Source: Sphingobacterium siyangense
GTDB taxonomy: Bacteria > Bacteroidota > Bacteroidia > Sphingobacteriales > Sphingobacteriaceae
Assembly: GCF_007830445.1 (NCBI RefSeq)
Contig: NZ_VLKR01000034.1
Span: forward strand, 1-60,686
Direction of reading: 5' to 3'
DNA: 60,686 bases
Positions within the stretch are counted from its first letter, which is position 1, and every line of letters begins with the position of its first letter. Positions 43,708 through 54,006 of this stretch are shown piece by piece. The notes under the pieces are model-generated. The model was not told where the DNA came from and searched no databases. It saw nothing but the letters and a program-made list of their open reading frames with translations. A program made the position numbers and the translations under genes.

Positions 43708-46166
43708 TTTCTGCGCTTCTTTTTTTGAACATTGGTCTTTTCCATGCGTTGAATCTGTTCAATCAAGGCTTCGCTCGACAGCGATTGCCGGAGGCTATCC
43801 ACTTTTATCGGAAAGCTCAATGGCGTATACTCTTCGACAAAGGTATAGCGTATTTTGCTATGATTGATCCTTTCGAATGCTTTTATTAATCGATGTTCTT
43901 CCAGTTGCTGGTTGAACACTTCGGAAAAAGCCTGTTTGAGCAAAAGGTTGGTGGGATCGTGTTCCATCAGTACGCGGAAAATAATTCCTGAGGAGGCCTG
44001 CAATGATTTGTTGTTTTGCTGTGTGCCTGGGTAGTTCTGGACAACCAGTCCCGAAATGACGGCGATATCCCTAAATTTGCGACTGGCCATCTCTGCAGCG
44101 TTTATACTGCTGATCACATCATCCATCAAATTGGTCCGGCTCAAGAGCTGTTCGAGCTGCATTTGGCTGAGCTGGATCTCTTTGTCAGAATAGAGTTCGA
44201 AGCCATAGTCATTCATCGCCATGGAAAAGCTGATGGGATATAACTTGCTGATGCGGTAGGCGATAAGCGCTGCCATGACCTCATGGATCAATCTGCCTTC
44301 CAAGGGGTAGAAAAACAAATGATGGCCTTCTCTGGTTTTGATATGTTCGACGAGAAATTCGGCCTCGCTCGGCACGGCCGAAAGTTCGGCCTGTTTTTCG
44401 ATCAGTGGTGCCAGGAAATGAAGCTCTTTTTCACTTGAAGGAGCTTCTGTTGCCGCAGCCAATTTTTTTCTAAGGAAATGGCTCAAGTTGGACGATAAGG
44501 GAAGTCTGCCACCAAGCCAGCTTGGAGTAATGGCTTTACCCGACGAGTTTCTTACGAATACGGTCATTTCCTTGATCATCACAAGTTCGAGTATCCGCCC
44601 CGCAAGAATAAAGCGTTCGCCTTTTTTAAGTTTGCTGATAAAGTATTCTTCGATCATGCCGATGTAACCACCGGAGAGAAACTTCACGCGCATCATGGCA
44701 TCACCGACAATGGAACCGATATTGAGCCTGTGGAGCAGTGCAAGACGACGGTTTTTGATGATCCATTTACCTTCTTCATCTTGGATAACCTTGTGAAATT
44801 CTTCGTAGCGTTTGCCTATTTTTCCACCTGCGGTAATAAAATACATGCACCATTGCCATTCTTCCGTATCCATGTAGCGAAAGGCATGGGTATTGGCGAC
44901 GATTGCATGCAGTTCTTCCGAACGAAATCCTCCGCCCAAGGCGATGGTTACCATGAATTGAACAAGCACATCGAAAGTCTGAACCATGGGATCCCGGTTT
45001 TCGATCGTCTGCGTTTTTACGGCCTCTTTAAGGGCGGCGACTTCGATGAGCTCCAGGGAGTGCGTGGGGACAAAATAAATCGTAGAGGTTTCGAAAGGGC
45101 TATGTCCGCTTCTTCCAGCGCGTTGCATAAACCGGGCTACACCTTTACTCGAGCCAACCTGTATGACTGTATCAACGGGTTTGAAATCTACCCCTAGGTC
45201 CAAGGAAGAGGTCGATACAACTGCTTTAAGTTTGCCGCTGCTGAGATTGTCTTCGATCCATTCGCGGATATGGGCATCAATGGAGCTGTGGTGTAAGGCG
45301 ATTTGTCCGGCAAAATCGGGGTGAGCCTCCAGTAACAATTGGTACCACATTTCACTTTGACTACGCGTGTTGGTAAAGACGATCGTGCTTTTACTTGCTA
45401 GTATAATCGGGACGACCTGATCAACGAGTTTGCCACCGAGGTGCCCTGCCCAAGGAAGGAGCTCCACTGTGCTGGGGAATATCGGTTTGATGGCAATTTT
45501 CTTTTTCTCCTTGGCAACGATCTGTATACGTTTTGCAGCTTGTGGAAGCAACACTTCCATGGCTTCATCAAGGTTACCGATGGTCGCTGTGATACCCCAA
45601 ATGCGCAGGTTTTTCGTATACGATTTCAGAAAGGAAAGTACCAGCTCGACCATCACGCCCCGTTTGTTGCCCATAAGTTCATGCCACTCATCTACCGTCA
45701 CACATCGCAGATTTTTAAAATATTTGTCGCGTTGTTTTTGAGCAAGCAGTAGGTGCAGGCTTTCTGGAGTAACGAGCAAAACGTCGGGCATGGAACGGGT
45801 TTGCTGCGCTTTAATCTTGGGGTCGGTGTCGCCGTTACGGACCTGTACGATCCAGTCGAGTCCAATTTCGTCTATTGCTGTTTGCATGGCCCGCGCAAGA
45901 TCTTTGGCCAGGGAGCGCAGGGGTGTGATCCAAAGCAGCTTTAGCCCCTTATGGTATTGCTCTGGATGATTGAGGAAGTCCATTAGTACCGCCATAAAAA
46001 GGGAAAAGGTTTTTCCGAAACCCGTAGGGGCAATAACCAGTCCGCTATATCCCTGGGCATACTTTTCCCAGGCCTTGGTCTGAAAGCTAAAGGGGACCTT
46101 TCCTTGGGTTTCGAAATAGCCGTTGACAATTCGAAACCCTTCACTATGTGCTAACGTTGTGTTCAA
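43704..46166 (-). CDS. Ligase-associated Lhr-type DNA helicase
   Basis: An 820-residue superfamily 2 helicase of the short Lhr-core type. Motifs: Walker A APTGFGKT (46-53), Ia TPLRSLAKDL, DEWH box in TVDEWHELMG, SAT-like TATIGNLDEA, IV VFTNTRSQSEMW and VI MQRAGRSGHS, then the winged-helix and Lhr-specific C-terminal half. It should move 3'-to-5' on single-stranded DNA and unwind RNA:DNA hybrids, as shown for Lhr-core of Pseudomonas putida. It sits 19 bp downstream of the ligase gene and overlaps pdeM. Confidence 0.94.
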   Translation of the reverse strand: MNTTLAHSEGFRIVNGYFETQGKVPFSFQTKAWEKYAQGYSGLVIAPTGFGKTFSLFMAVLMDFLNHPEQYHKGLKLLWITPLRSLAKDLARAMQTAIDEIGLDWIVQVRNGDTDPKIKAQQTRSMPDVLLVTPESLHLLLAQKQRDKYFKNLRCVTVDEWHELMGNKRGVMVELVLSFLKSYTKNLRIWGITATIGNLDEAMEVLLPQAAKRIQIVAKEKKKIAIKPIFPSTVELLPWAGHLGGKLVDQVVPIILASKSTIVFTNTRSQSEMWYQLLLEAHPDFAGQIALHHSSIDAHIREWIEDNLSSGKLKAVVSTSSLDLGVDFKPVDTVIQVGSSKGVARFMQRAGRSGHSPFETSTIYFVPTHSLELIEVAALKEAVKTQTIENRDPMVQTFDVLVQFMVTIALGGGFRSEELHAIVANTHAFRYMDTEEWQWCMYFITAGGKIGKRYEEFHKVIQDEEGKWIIKNRRLALLHRLNIGSIVGDAMMRVKFLSGGYIGMIEEYFISKLKKGERFILAGRILELVMIKEMTVFVRNSSGKAITPSWLGGRLPLSSNLSHFLRKKLAAATEAPSSEKELHFLAPLIEKQAELSAVPSEAEFLVEHIKTREGHHLFFYPLEGRLIHEVMAALIAYRISKLYPISFSMAMNDYGFELYSDKEIQLSQMQLEQLLSRTNLMDDVISSINAAEMASRKFRDIAVISGLVVQNYPGTQQNNKSLQASSGIIFRVLMEHDPTNLLLKQAFSEVFNQQLEEHRLIKAFERINHSKIRYTFVEEYTPLSFPIKVDSLRQSLSSEALIEQIQRMEKTNVQKKKRRK

Positions 46167-46185
46167 TATCTATTGTTTCTATTTT

Positions 46186-47766
46186 TTACTGTATCAATTT
46201 CTTAATCGCTTCAAGATCGTCTATCTCCGCTGCTGTTTTGTCTTTTCGCCAGCGCAATATCCGTGGAAAACGCAGTGCAATACCCGATTTGTGCCTTTTG
46301 CTGTATCCTATGCCTTCAAAAGCAATCTCAAAAACAAGCTCCGGTTTGACCGTTCTTACAGGGCCGAATTTTTCCAGTGAGTTTTGTTTTACAAAGCGGC
46401 TCACCTCCAGAATTTCTTGATCTGTAAGCCCCGAATAGGCTTTGGCAATTGTTACAAGCTGATCACCGTCCCGTACTGCAAAAGTATAATCAGTATAATG
46501 TGCACTGCGACGGCCACTTCCTTTCTGTGCATAAATGAGTACGGCATCAATGCTCATGGGGTTGACTTTCCATTTCCACCAGCCACCCTTTTTGCGTCCT
46601 GTATAATAGGGCGAGTCTTTCTTTTTCAGCATCAGTCCCTCGCTGTTTAGCGTACGGGATGTTGCCTGGATATGCTGGAGCGCGGACCAGTCCGCTGCAT
46701 GTATCAAAAGTGACAGCTGTAATGCACCTGGAGGGTTTGCTGCATAGCATTGCTCCAGCAGCGCACGTCTATAGGTCACGGGCTCATTGCGCAGATCGAT
46801 GCCGTTCAGTTCCAGGATATCATATAGATAGACGGAAATAGGCACTTCTTCACGCAGTGATTTGGGGATGGTCTTTCGGTTGATCCGTTTTTGCAGCTCG
46901 GAAAAGTTCAGCACACGGCCATCTTTGACAGCGAGGATCTCACCATCGAGCACAAAATTTCCTTTCCACTGATTGAGAGCTTCGGTAATTTCGGGGAACT
47001 GTGTGGTTACGAGTTCCTCGCCGCGAGACCAAATATGTATCTCGTCTTCGCGCTTGATAAGTTGGCCACGTATACCGTCCCATTTGTATTCCGCTTGCCA
47101 TTCCGTTATCGGGCCAAGTTCTTCGGGTGTTTTTTCTAAAGGATAAGCAAGGCAGAAGGGATAAGGTTTGGAGCGGTTGGTGTTGCTGTAAGCACCTTTG
47201 ACTAGTTTGTCGAATTCAACCTCATGTGGATTCCATTGCCCCATAATACTATGTGCCACGGCGCTCGCTTCGGTGTTCGCATAATGTGCGATGGTGTTGA
47301 TTAGTCCTTTGGCGGAAATACCGAGCCGGAAGCTGCCGCCGAGAAGCTTGTTGAAAATAAAGCGCTCCACTGTGTTTAATGTATTCCAGGAACGGAGCAC
47401 AAAAACTTTCTTTTCCATTATGGTGGCATCCTGGAGGGCGATGATCTCGTCCATCCATTCGCTCAGACTTTTTTCGATCAGCATTGCGGGCGGTGGTAGC
47501 AGTAGGGACAGGGTCTCGGCGAGATCGCCGACAGCGGCATAAGATTCGATAAATAGCCATTCTGGGATTCCTGTAATTTCTAAAGTCCATATTTTGAGGT
47601 CCTTTATTGCGATGCTGCGTTTGGGCCTTTTACCTGTCATCAGGGCCAGGAACCAGATTTTGTCTTTTTCTGTAGCCGTTCTGAAAAAGTCCAATATAGC
47701 CTCTTTTTTTAAATTGGTCTTGTTGCTGCTATCAAGAGCATTGATCAATGTGGCAAATTCTTTCAT
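46186..47766 (-). CDS. ATP-dependent DNA ligase of the Lhr/Exo/Pde cluster
   Basis: A 526-residue ATP-dependent ligase. An N-terminal DNA-binding domain (1-205) is followed by the nucleotidyltransferase domain with Lys228 in EYKWDGIRGQL as the AMP acceptor. Further motifs are FVLDGEILAV, EGLMLKKKDSPYYTGRK (motif IV-like) and WWKWK (motif V), then the OB-fold with the final RFPRILRWRKDK. This is the ligase type coded with Lhr helicase, exonuclease and phosphoesterase. It starts 7 bp downstream of the exonuclease gene. Confidence 0.95.
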   Translation of the reverse strand: MKEFATLINALDSSNKTNLKKEAILDFFRTATEKDKIWFLALMTGKRPKRSIAIKDLKIWTLEITGIPEWLFIESYAAVGDLAETLSLLLPPPAMLIEKSLSEWMDEIIALQDATIMEKKVFVLRSWNTLNTVERFIFNKLLGGSFRLGISAKGLINTIAHYANTEASAVAHSIMGQWNPHEVEFDKLVKGAYSNTNRSKPYPFCLAYPLEKTPEELGPITEWQAEYKWDGIRGQLIKREDEIHIWSRGEELVTTQFPEITEALNQWKGNFVLDGEILAVKDGRVLNFSELQKRINRKTIPKSLREEVPISVYLYDILELNGIDLRNEPVTYRRALLEQCYAANPPGALQLSLLIHAADWSALQHIQATSRTLNSEGLMLKKKDSPYYTGRKKGGWWKWKVNPMSIDAVLIYAQKGSGRRSAHYTDYTFAVRDGDQLVTIAKAYSGLTDQEILEVSRFVKQNSLEKFGPVRTVKPELVFEIAFEGIGYSKRHKSGIALRFPRILRWRKDKTAAEIDDLEAIKKLIQ

Positions 47767-47773
47767 AGGCTAT

Positions 47774-48772
47774 CTAAGTTGTCTGGGTTTGCGGATCCTC
47801 TTCATCACCATAGTGTGTTGTCACTTCTTCGGCTTCAACGCCGATTTCATTGAGGTATTTGGCGAATGTCGCCGTCTGTCCATGAGTGACATATACTTTT
47901 TCGGCGGCACTGCCACGGACAGCCTGTAGCAGACCTGTCCAGTCGGCGTGATCACTGATCGCAAAGCCAGCGTCGGCACTACGCCACCGTCGCGCCCCCC
48001 GGATCTGCATCCAACCCGAGCAGATCGCATAAGCTACATGTGGTATTTTTTGAAGCAGTTGGCTTTCCAGCAAGGCTGGTGGAAGCAGAACAATCTGATT
48101 GTCTAGTTGTTTGAGGTCCGATTTTAAGTCGGCAATGTGATAGTCCGGCAATTTTATTCCCGCCATACTGTAGGCTTCATTTAATTTGGCAATGCTGTAA
48201 TGGACATAAACAGGACCTATTTCATGAACAGCGTTGAGGATACGTTGTGATTTTCCAAGTGAATACCCGATAAAAACGGACGTTTTTTTGTTGCTTTGGT
48301 TGGTTTTAATCCAAGCTTGTAGTCGTTCATTTTGTGCTTCTACAGATTCCCAACGGTAAATTGGGAGGCCAAATGTACTTTCTGTAATAAGTTCATGGCA
48401 CTTTATGGGTTCAAAGGGTGTAGACAAGCCATCGTCCTGAATCTTGTAATCGCCCGTAAAAACGACAACTTTACCTTTATACTCCAGGCGTATCTGGGCG
48501 GAACCAATAATATGCCCCGCGGGGTGTAGTGATACCCGGACGCCATTGATACATATCGCTTCGTTGTAGGCTAGACCCTGAACCTGAATGTCTGGACCTA
48601 TGCGGCTTCGTAGGATATTGACCGTAAAATGATGGCAGAGGTATTTCTTCATTCCCACATGGGCATGGTCTGCATGTCCATGGGAGATAACGGCCAGATC
48701 TACAGGTTGCCATGGATCGAGATAAAACTTGCCCGGAACGCAATAAATACCTTTTGATGTAAAACGTATCAT
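47774..48772 (-). CDS. Ligase-associated DNA exonuclease (metallo-beta-lactamase fold)
   Basis: A 332-residue nuclease of the metallo-beta-lactamase and beta-CASP type. The zinc motif is S-H-G-H-A-D-H-A-H-V (His31, His33, Asp35, His36 as metal ligands), followed by LHPAGHIIGSAQIRLEY and VVFTGDYKIQDD. The C-terminal ISDHADWTGLLQAV and VYVTHGQT are beta-CASP motifs. In P. putida the homologous Exo is a manganese-dependent DNA nuclease. It is the first gene of the repair operon. Confidence 0.94.
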   Translation of the reverse strand: MIRFTSKGIYCVPGKFYLDPWQPVDLAVISHGHADHAHVGMKKYLCHHFTVNILRSRIGPDIQVQGLAYNEAICINGVRVSLHPAGHIIGSAQIRLEYKGKVVVFTGDYKIQDDGLSTPFEPIKCHELITESTFGLPIYRWESVEAQNERLQAWIKTNQSNKKTSVFIGYSLGKSQRILNAVHEIGPVYVHYSIAKLNEAYSMAGIKLPDYHIADLKSDLKQLDNQIVLLPPALLESQLLQKIPHVAYAICSGWMQIRGARRWRSADAGFAISDHADWTGLLQAVRGSAAEKVYVTHGQTATFAKYLNEIGVEAEEVTTHYGDEEDPQTQTT

Positions 48773-48916
48773 ATCTCATTAAAACAGGCTTCTGTACGCT
48801 AAAGTTTTACTTATTTGTCGCGTTTTCAATTTAGCGCTGCGATTGCTTATTTATATTGGGGGTATTCAGTTAATTTTTTTAGATTTGTTAACCTTGATGC
48901 TAAGTTTTAATACACT

Positions 48917-50401
48917 ATGATATTAATTGTCGATGATAATCCGGATAATATTTACTCTTTACAAAAATTGCTGGAATCCAAAAATTTTAAAGTTGATACC
49001 GCTCAATCTGGCGAAGAAGCATTAAAAAAGATCTTAAAATATAATTACGCACTCATTATATTAGATGTGCAGATGCCGGATATGGATGGCTTTGAAGTTG
49101 CTGAAAATATTGCCGGATTTAGCAAAACGAAGGAGACACCGATTATATTTTTGTCGGCAGTGAATACCGACAAGCGCTTTATCACAAAGGGATATGATTC
49201 GGGTGGATTGGATTATGTGACCAAACCGGTTGATCCAGATATTCTCCTGTTGAAGGTCAAGACATTTTATCGTTTATATGAGCAAACGCAGGCGCTGAAA
49301 GACGTTCAACAAACGTTGGAACTTGAGGTAGAACGGCGCAAGCAGGCACAGAAAGAGCTCCGGTCCAAAGTGGATTACCTGCATACTCTTTTAGAGTCCT
49401 TGCCTCAAATTGCATTCACCTGTGATAACAGGGGGAATATTGATTTTGTCAATGGTCGTTGGTTTCAGTTTTCGGACAATGCCACTATTTTTCCGCAAAC
49501 CTATCCGGGAGATCGGTCTATTGCGGCCGAGCTCCATGCGAGTCTTCAGTCGGGCAAACCACTGGAGATGGAGGTTCGCTTGAAAAAGAGCATTTGTGGT
49601 GAATATTCGTACCAATTGTTGCGGGTATGGCCAATCTTAGAAAATAGTGAAAGCAACTGGGTAGGGACCTTTACCGATATTGACGCCCAGAAGCGGGCGG
49701 AAAAAGAGAAAGATGAATTTTTGAGTATCGCCAGTCACGAGTTGAAAACCCCTTTGACGAGCATTAAGGCCTATATGCAATTGCTGGACCGCAAGCTTAA
49801 GCTTGAGGAAGAGAGTGCTGAAGCAAAGTATGTGAACCGCGTTCAGGGGCAGGTTGATAAACTCAATAGTTTAATTAGTGATCTCCTCGATCTATCAAAG
49901 ATCGATAACGGCAAGCTCTTGATCAATAAGAAGGTGTTTTCACTCGAGCATATGATCAAGAGCGCCATTGATTCGATTATTCAAACACACGATCAGAGCA
50001 ATATGGTACTTTATCGCCAGGGAGATATTGGCGATTTGCTGATTTATGGCGATGAGATTCGTCTTGAGCAGGTTTTGGTTAATTTTCTAACAAATGCATA
50101 TAAATATGCTGCGGGAACAGAGAAGGTCATCGTTGATTGCACCCTCGTTGAGGATGCTGTGAAAATCAGTGTGATTGATTTTGGCATAGGGATACCTGTG
50201 GAGAAGCAAGCCGATGTTTTTGAGAAATTTTACCGCGTGGAGGAAACGTCGTTTGATTTTCAGGGACTGGGCATAGGTTTATATATCTGTGCCGAAATTA
50301 TCCGTAGTCACCAGGGTACGATCGCTGTAGAAAGTTCGGGTGAGCAAGGGACCACCTTCTATTTTACTTTACCACTAAATTTACCTGTAGATGCCAAATA
50401 A
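48917..50401 (+). CDS. Response-regulator/histidine-kinase hybrid with PAS domain
   Basis: A 494-residue cytoplasmic kinase. Domains in order: receiver (about 1-118, phospho-acceptor Asp50 in LIILDVQMPDMDG, Lys in YVTKPVD), coiled-coil linker, PAS-like domain (about 150-255), HisKA with His274 in FLSIASHELKTPL, and HATPase (NFLTNAYKYA, DFGIGIP, GLGIGLYI). The receiver at the front suggests it reports to, or is steered by, another kinase, probably that at 50391, whose start overlaps this stop by 11 bp. No membrane segment. Confidence 0.93.
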   Translation: MILIVDDNPDNIYSLQKLLESKNFKVDTAQSGEEALKKILKYNYALIILDVQMPDMDGFEVAENIAGFSKTKETPIIFLSAVNTDKRFITKGYDSGGLDYVTKPVDPDILLLKVKTFYRLYEQTQALKDVQQTLELEVERRKQAQKELRSKVDYLHTLLESLPQIAFTCDNRGNIDFVNGRWFQFSDNATIFPQTYPGDRSIAAELHASLQSGKPLEMEVRLKKSICGEYSYQLLRVWPILENSESNWVGTFTDIDAQKRAEKEKDEFLSIASHELKTPLTSIKAYMQLLDRKLKLEEESAEAKYVNRVQGQVDKLNSLISDLLDLSKIDNGKLLINKKVFSLEHMIKSAIDSIIQTHDQSNMVLYRQGDIGDLLIYGDEIRLEQVLVNFLTNAYKYAAGTEKVIVDCTLVEDAVKISVIDFGIGIPVEKQADVFEKFYRVEETSFDFQGLGIGLYICAEIIRSHQGTIAVESSGEQGTTFYFTLPLNLPVDAK

Positions 50402-53400
50402 TAAGACAATCAATAATTTAACGATTGGCATAGGCTTTTCTTTAATTATTCTGCTAATCAGTTCTACAGCATCCTATCTAGGTATTCAAGAACAGAATAG
50501 ACACCGTCAGGAACTTGCTGTTACACGCAAAATTATCAGTATGTCGAATAGCCTGCTTAGCTCATTGCAAGGAGCAGAGACGGGTAATAGAGGTTTTCTT
50601 CTGACAGGCAAGGAAAATTACCTGGAACCCTTTAATATGGCACTTAAAAGCCTTCCTGGAGAATTGCAGGAAGTAGAAGCGCTGACCAAGATGGATCCCG
50701 TACAAAAAGTTCGGGTTGACAGCCTATTGACTGCAGCGCAATGGCGTTTAGCTATTTTAAAGGAGTCTATTGATATTAAAAGAAAGGGAGGCGTTGTCAG
50801 TTTAGCACATTTGGATGAAAGTAAGATGGCTATGGATAAGTGTCGCGCGATTATTAAGGCTATTATTCATTATGAGGACGATAGTATTGACAAGAAGTCG
50901 GCTAATCTGGACAATTCTTCGTTTATTACAACCTTGTTTATTATCATCAGTGCGCTGCTTTCTCTTTTTATTACATCCTATTTTTATTTTAGATTACGTG
51001 CTGACTTCTTGAAACGTTCAGCCCTTGAAAAATCATTACGTGAGAAGGATGAAGGTATTTCTAGACGACTAAATTTGGTCCAAAAGATTACTAATCGTAT
51101 AGCATTGGGGGATTATGATGTCAAGGCTGAGGAGATTGAAGATGACGATTTGGGCGCAATTGCCAAATCGGTCAATAGAATGTCCAAATCATTAAAGAAA
51201 TCATTTGATCAGCTAACGGATAACGATTGGCTTCATGCAGGTTATGCTAAACTCTATACGGGATTGGTGGGAAATAAGAGTGAAGATATTATTGCTGCGG
51301 ACTCCATTAAGAGTCTTGTCGGCTATACGGAATCAGTTAGTGGTGCAATCTATATTTTTAATGATGAGAAGCTGCAACTATCAGGTACATATGGCTTGGA
51401 TATGCAGACTCAAAAGTATTTTCTGCCAGGAGAAGGTTATATCGGGCAAGTATTTTTGGATCGCGAGCCCAAGGCACTACATAATCTAAATGCTAAGGAT
51501 TATGTAGTCAGTTTTGCCAATGGAAAGATCGGTGTGCAGCATATCCTTTTTTTACCAATGCTGGTTGATGGTCAGGTGCTGGGTGTATTGGAAATTGGCC
51601 AAATGGAGCCTTTTACAGTATTAGAGCATACATTTTTGACAGAATGTGCTCGACAGATTGGTGTCGCCCTTGTCTCAGCAAAGGGAAGGGCAAAGATTCA
51701 AGCCCTGTTGGAAGAGACTCAGGTACAGTCTGAAGAGTTGTTGACGCAGCATGCCGAGCTTGAAAGCCTGAATACGGAATTGGAGGCGCAGACATTGCGT
51801 TTGCAGTCATCAGAGGAAGAGCTCAAAGTGCAACACGAGGAACTGATGCAATCCAATCAGGAATTAGAGGAACGCTCGCGATTGCTTGAAGATAAAAATT
51901 TAATGATTGCCGAACGGAATCAGGAAATTCAACATAAAGCCGAAGAGTTGGCGTTGAGTACTAAATATAAATCCGAGTTTTTGGCTAATATGTCCCATGA
52001 ACTCCGTACACCGCTCAATTCGATATTACTTCTATCACGTTTGCTATCGGAGAATGTAGAGAAAAACTTAAATTCAGATCAGATTGAATCGGCTAAAGTC
52101 ATTCAAAGTTCAGGAACGAGTTTGTTAACGTTGATCGATGAAATTCTGGATCTTTCAAAAATTGAATCGGGCAAGATGACTTTGGATTATGCGTCGTTGG
52201 ATCTGCATGATATTTTGTCGGATTTGAATAGTTTGTTTTTGCCGATTGTACAGGAAAAAGGTTTGCTGCTAAAGACGAATATCAGCGATAAGGTCAACCG
52301 GAGATTTCAGGGAGATCGGCTTCGCATCGATCAGGTACTCCGTAATTTGATTTCAAATGCGATTAAATTTACCAAAGAGGGCGAAATACGTCTGGAAATC
52401 TATGAAGATCCAAGCGATAGCGATCGATTGGTGTTCGCTGTAGTCGATTCGGGCATTGGTATACCACTTGAAAAGCAAAAGATTATTTTTGAAGCCTTTC
52501 AACAAGCTGATGGTTCAACAAGGCGGAAGTTTGGCGGTACTGGATTGGGGCTTTCCATTAGCCGCGAGATCGCGCGCTTACTCGGTGGAGAAATCCGGTT
52601 GGAAAGCGAAGTAGGCAAAGGCAGTACGTTTTTGTTCATTATACCGAAGTCTAAAGTTGAAGTCAAAGAGATATTGACCAAGGAGCAGCAATTGGTTGAG
52701 GAGATATCTTCGGAAGTCGAAGAGGTCATTGAGATTGTTAAAGAAGATACCTATAATCCGGTCACGATTAGGATCCCAGAGGAGATTCCAGATGATCGGG
52801 ATACAGTTGTAGAAGGGGATAAGGTGATTTTGATTGTGGAGGATGACATTAATTTTGCCAAGGCACTCTTGAAGTATACCCATACGCAAAACTATAAAGG
52901 TGTAGTTGTAGTTCGTGGTGACCATGCACTCCCAGCCGCCGAAAAATATCATCCCGTTGCTGTTTTGCTCGATATTCAATTGCCAATTATGGATGGATGG
53001 GCTGTCATGGATCAATTGAAGGGCAATAAGGCTACGCGGCATATTCCGGTTCATATTATGTCTTCGCTTGAGGTGAAGAAAGAAAGTTTATTAAAAGGAG
53101 CGATCGATTTCATTAATAAGCCTGTTGCGTTAGAACAAATGACTTCGGTATTCCAAAGAATTGAATCGGCGTTAAGCCGTTCGCCGAAGAAGGTGCTTAT
53201 TGTTGAAGAAAACCCGAAGCATGCAAGTGCATTATCTTATTTCTTAAGTAGTTTTAATATATCACTTGAAGTAAAAGATAATGTAGAGGATAGCATTACA
53301 GCTTTACGTACAGCGGATGTGGACTGTGTGATTTTGGACATGGGAGTACCTGATGAAATGGGCTACCATACGTTGGAAGCAATCAAACAACATGAAGGAC

Positions 53401-53993
53401 TGGAGAACTTGCCGATCATTATCTTTACAGGCAAGAATCTGTCCAAGGCTGAAGAGTTGAAGATTAAAAAATATGCAGACTCAGTTGTTGTAAAGACGGC
53501 TCATTCCTATCAACGGATTCTGGATGAGGTAGGCCTGTTTCTTCATTTGATTGAGGTTAATAATTCAGACGACGCTAGGAGGAAGAACAATGGGCTTGGA
53601 GCTCTGACTGACGTATTGAAGGGCAAGAAGGTTCTTGTCGCGGATGATGACGTTAGGAATATCTTCTCGATGACCAAAGCATTGGAGAAATTTCAAGTGA
53701 AGGTAATTCCCGCGATGGATGGTAAAGAAGCGTTAGAAGTATTGATGTCCGGAGAACCCATTGATATCGTATTGATGGATATGATGATGCCTGAGATGGA
53801 TGGTTATGAGACGATTAAGAATATCAGGCAACATGCGGACTATGCTAGATTGCCAATTATCGCTGTTACGGCGAAGTCGATGATCGGGGATCGTGAAAAG
53901 TGTATTCAGGCAGGAGCTTCGGATTATATCTCGAAGCCGGTGGATATCGACCAACTCTTGTCTTTGTTGCGTGTGTGGTTATATGAAAATTGA
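50391..53993 (+). CDS. Large hybrid histidine kinase (CHASE3-GAF-kinase-three receivers)
   Basis: A 1200-residue kinase. Two membrane helices (about 10-30 and 179-200) flank a periplasmic CHASE3 domain (GAETGNRGFLLTGKENYL). Then come HAMP (about 205-275), GAF (about 290-430), a long coiled coil (435-520), HisKA with His536 in FLANMSHELRTPLNSI, and HATPase (NLISNAIKFTKEG, DSGIGIP, GTGLGLSIS). Three receivers follow, with acceptor Asp in VLLDIQLPIMDG, VILDMGVPDEMG and VLMDMMMPEMDG. Such kinases run multi-step phosphorelays. The third receiver closely resembles the stand-alone regulator at 54007. Confidence 0.94.
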   Translation: MPNNKTINNLTIGIGFSLIILLISSTASYLGIQEQNRHRQELAVTRKIISMSNSLLSSLQGAETGNRGFLLTGKENYLEPFNMALKSLPGELQEVEALTKMDPVQKVRVDSLLTAAQWRLAILKESIDIKRKGGVVSLAHLDESKMAMDKCRAIIKAIIHYEDDSIDKKSANLDNSSFITTLFIIISALLSLFITSYFYFRLRADFLKRSALEKSLREKDEGISRRLNLVQKITNRIALGDYDVKAEEIEDDDLGAIAKSVNRMSKSLKKSFDQLTDNDWLHAGYAKLYTGLVGNKSEDIIAADSIKSLVGYTESVSGAIYIFNDEKLQLSGTYGLDMQTQKYFLPGEGYIGQVFLDREPKALHNLNAKDYVVSFANGKIGVQHILFLPMLVDGQVLGVLEIGQMEPFTVLEHTFLTECARQIGVALVSAKGRAKIQALLEETQVQSEELLTQHAELESLNTELEAQTLRLQSSEEELKVQHEELMQSNQELEERSRLLEDKNLMIAERNQEIQHKAEELALSTKYKSEFLANMSHELRTPLNSILLLSRLLSENVEKNLNSDQIESAKVIQSSGTSLLTLIDEILDLSKIESGKMTLDYASLDLHDILSDLNSLFLPIVQEKGLLLKTNISDKVNRRFQGDRLRIDQVLRNLISNAIKFTKEGEIRLEIYEDPSDSDRLVFAVVDSGIGIPLEKQKIIFEAFQQADGSTRRKFGGTGLGLSISREIARLLGGEIRLESEVGKGSTFLFIIPKSKVEVKEILTKEQQLVEEISSEVEEVIEIVKEDTYNPVTIRIPEEIPDDRDTVVEGDKVILIVEDDINFAKALLKYTHTQNYKGVVVVRGDHALPAAEKYHPVAVLLDIQLPIMDGWAVMDQLKGNKATRHIPVHIMSSLEVKKESLLKGAIDFINKPVALEQMTSVFQRIESALSRSPKKVLIVEENPKHASALSYFLSSFNISLEVKDNVEDSITALRTADVDCVILDMGVPDEMGYHTLEAIKQHEGLENLPIIIFTGKNLSKAEELKIKKYADSVVVKTAHSYQRILDEVGLFLHLIEVNNSDDARRKNNGLGALTDVLKGKKVLVADDDVRNIFSMTKALEKFQVKVIPAMDGKEALEVLMSGEPIDIVLMDMMMPEMDGYETIKNIRQHADYARLPIIAVTAKSMIGDREKCIQAGASDYISKPVDIDQLLSLLRVWLYEN

Positions 53994-54006
53994 GGACAAC
54001 TGATAT

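Noticed and set aside
43686..47542. Several plus-strand open frames opposite the repair operon
   Set aside because: They are shadows of the highly conserved minus-strand genes and have no signals of their own.
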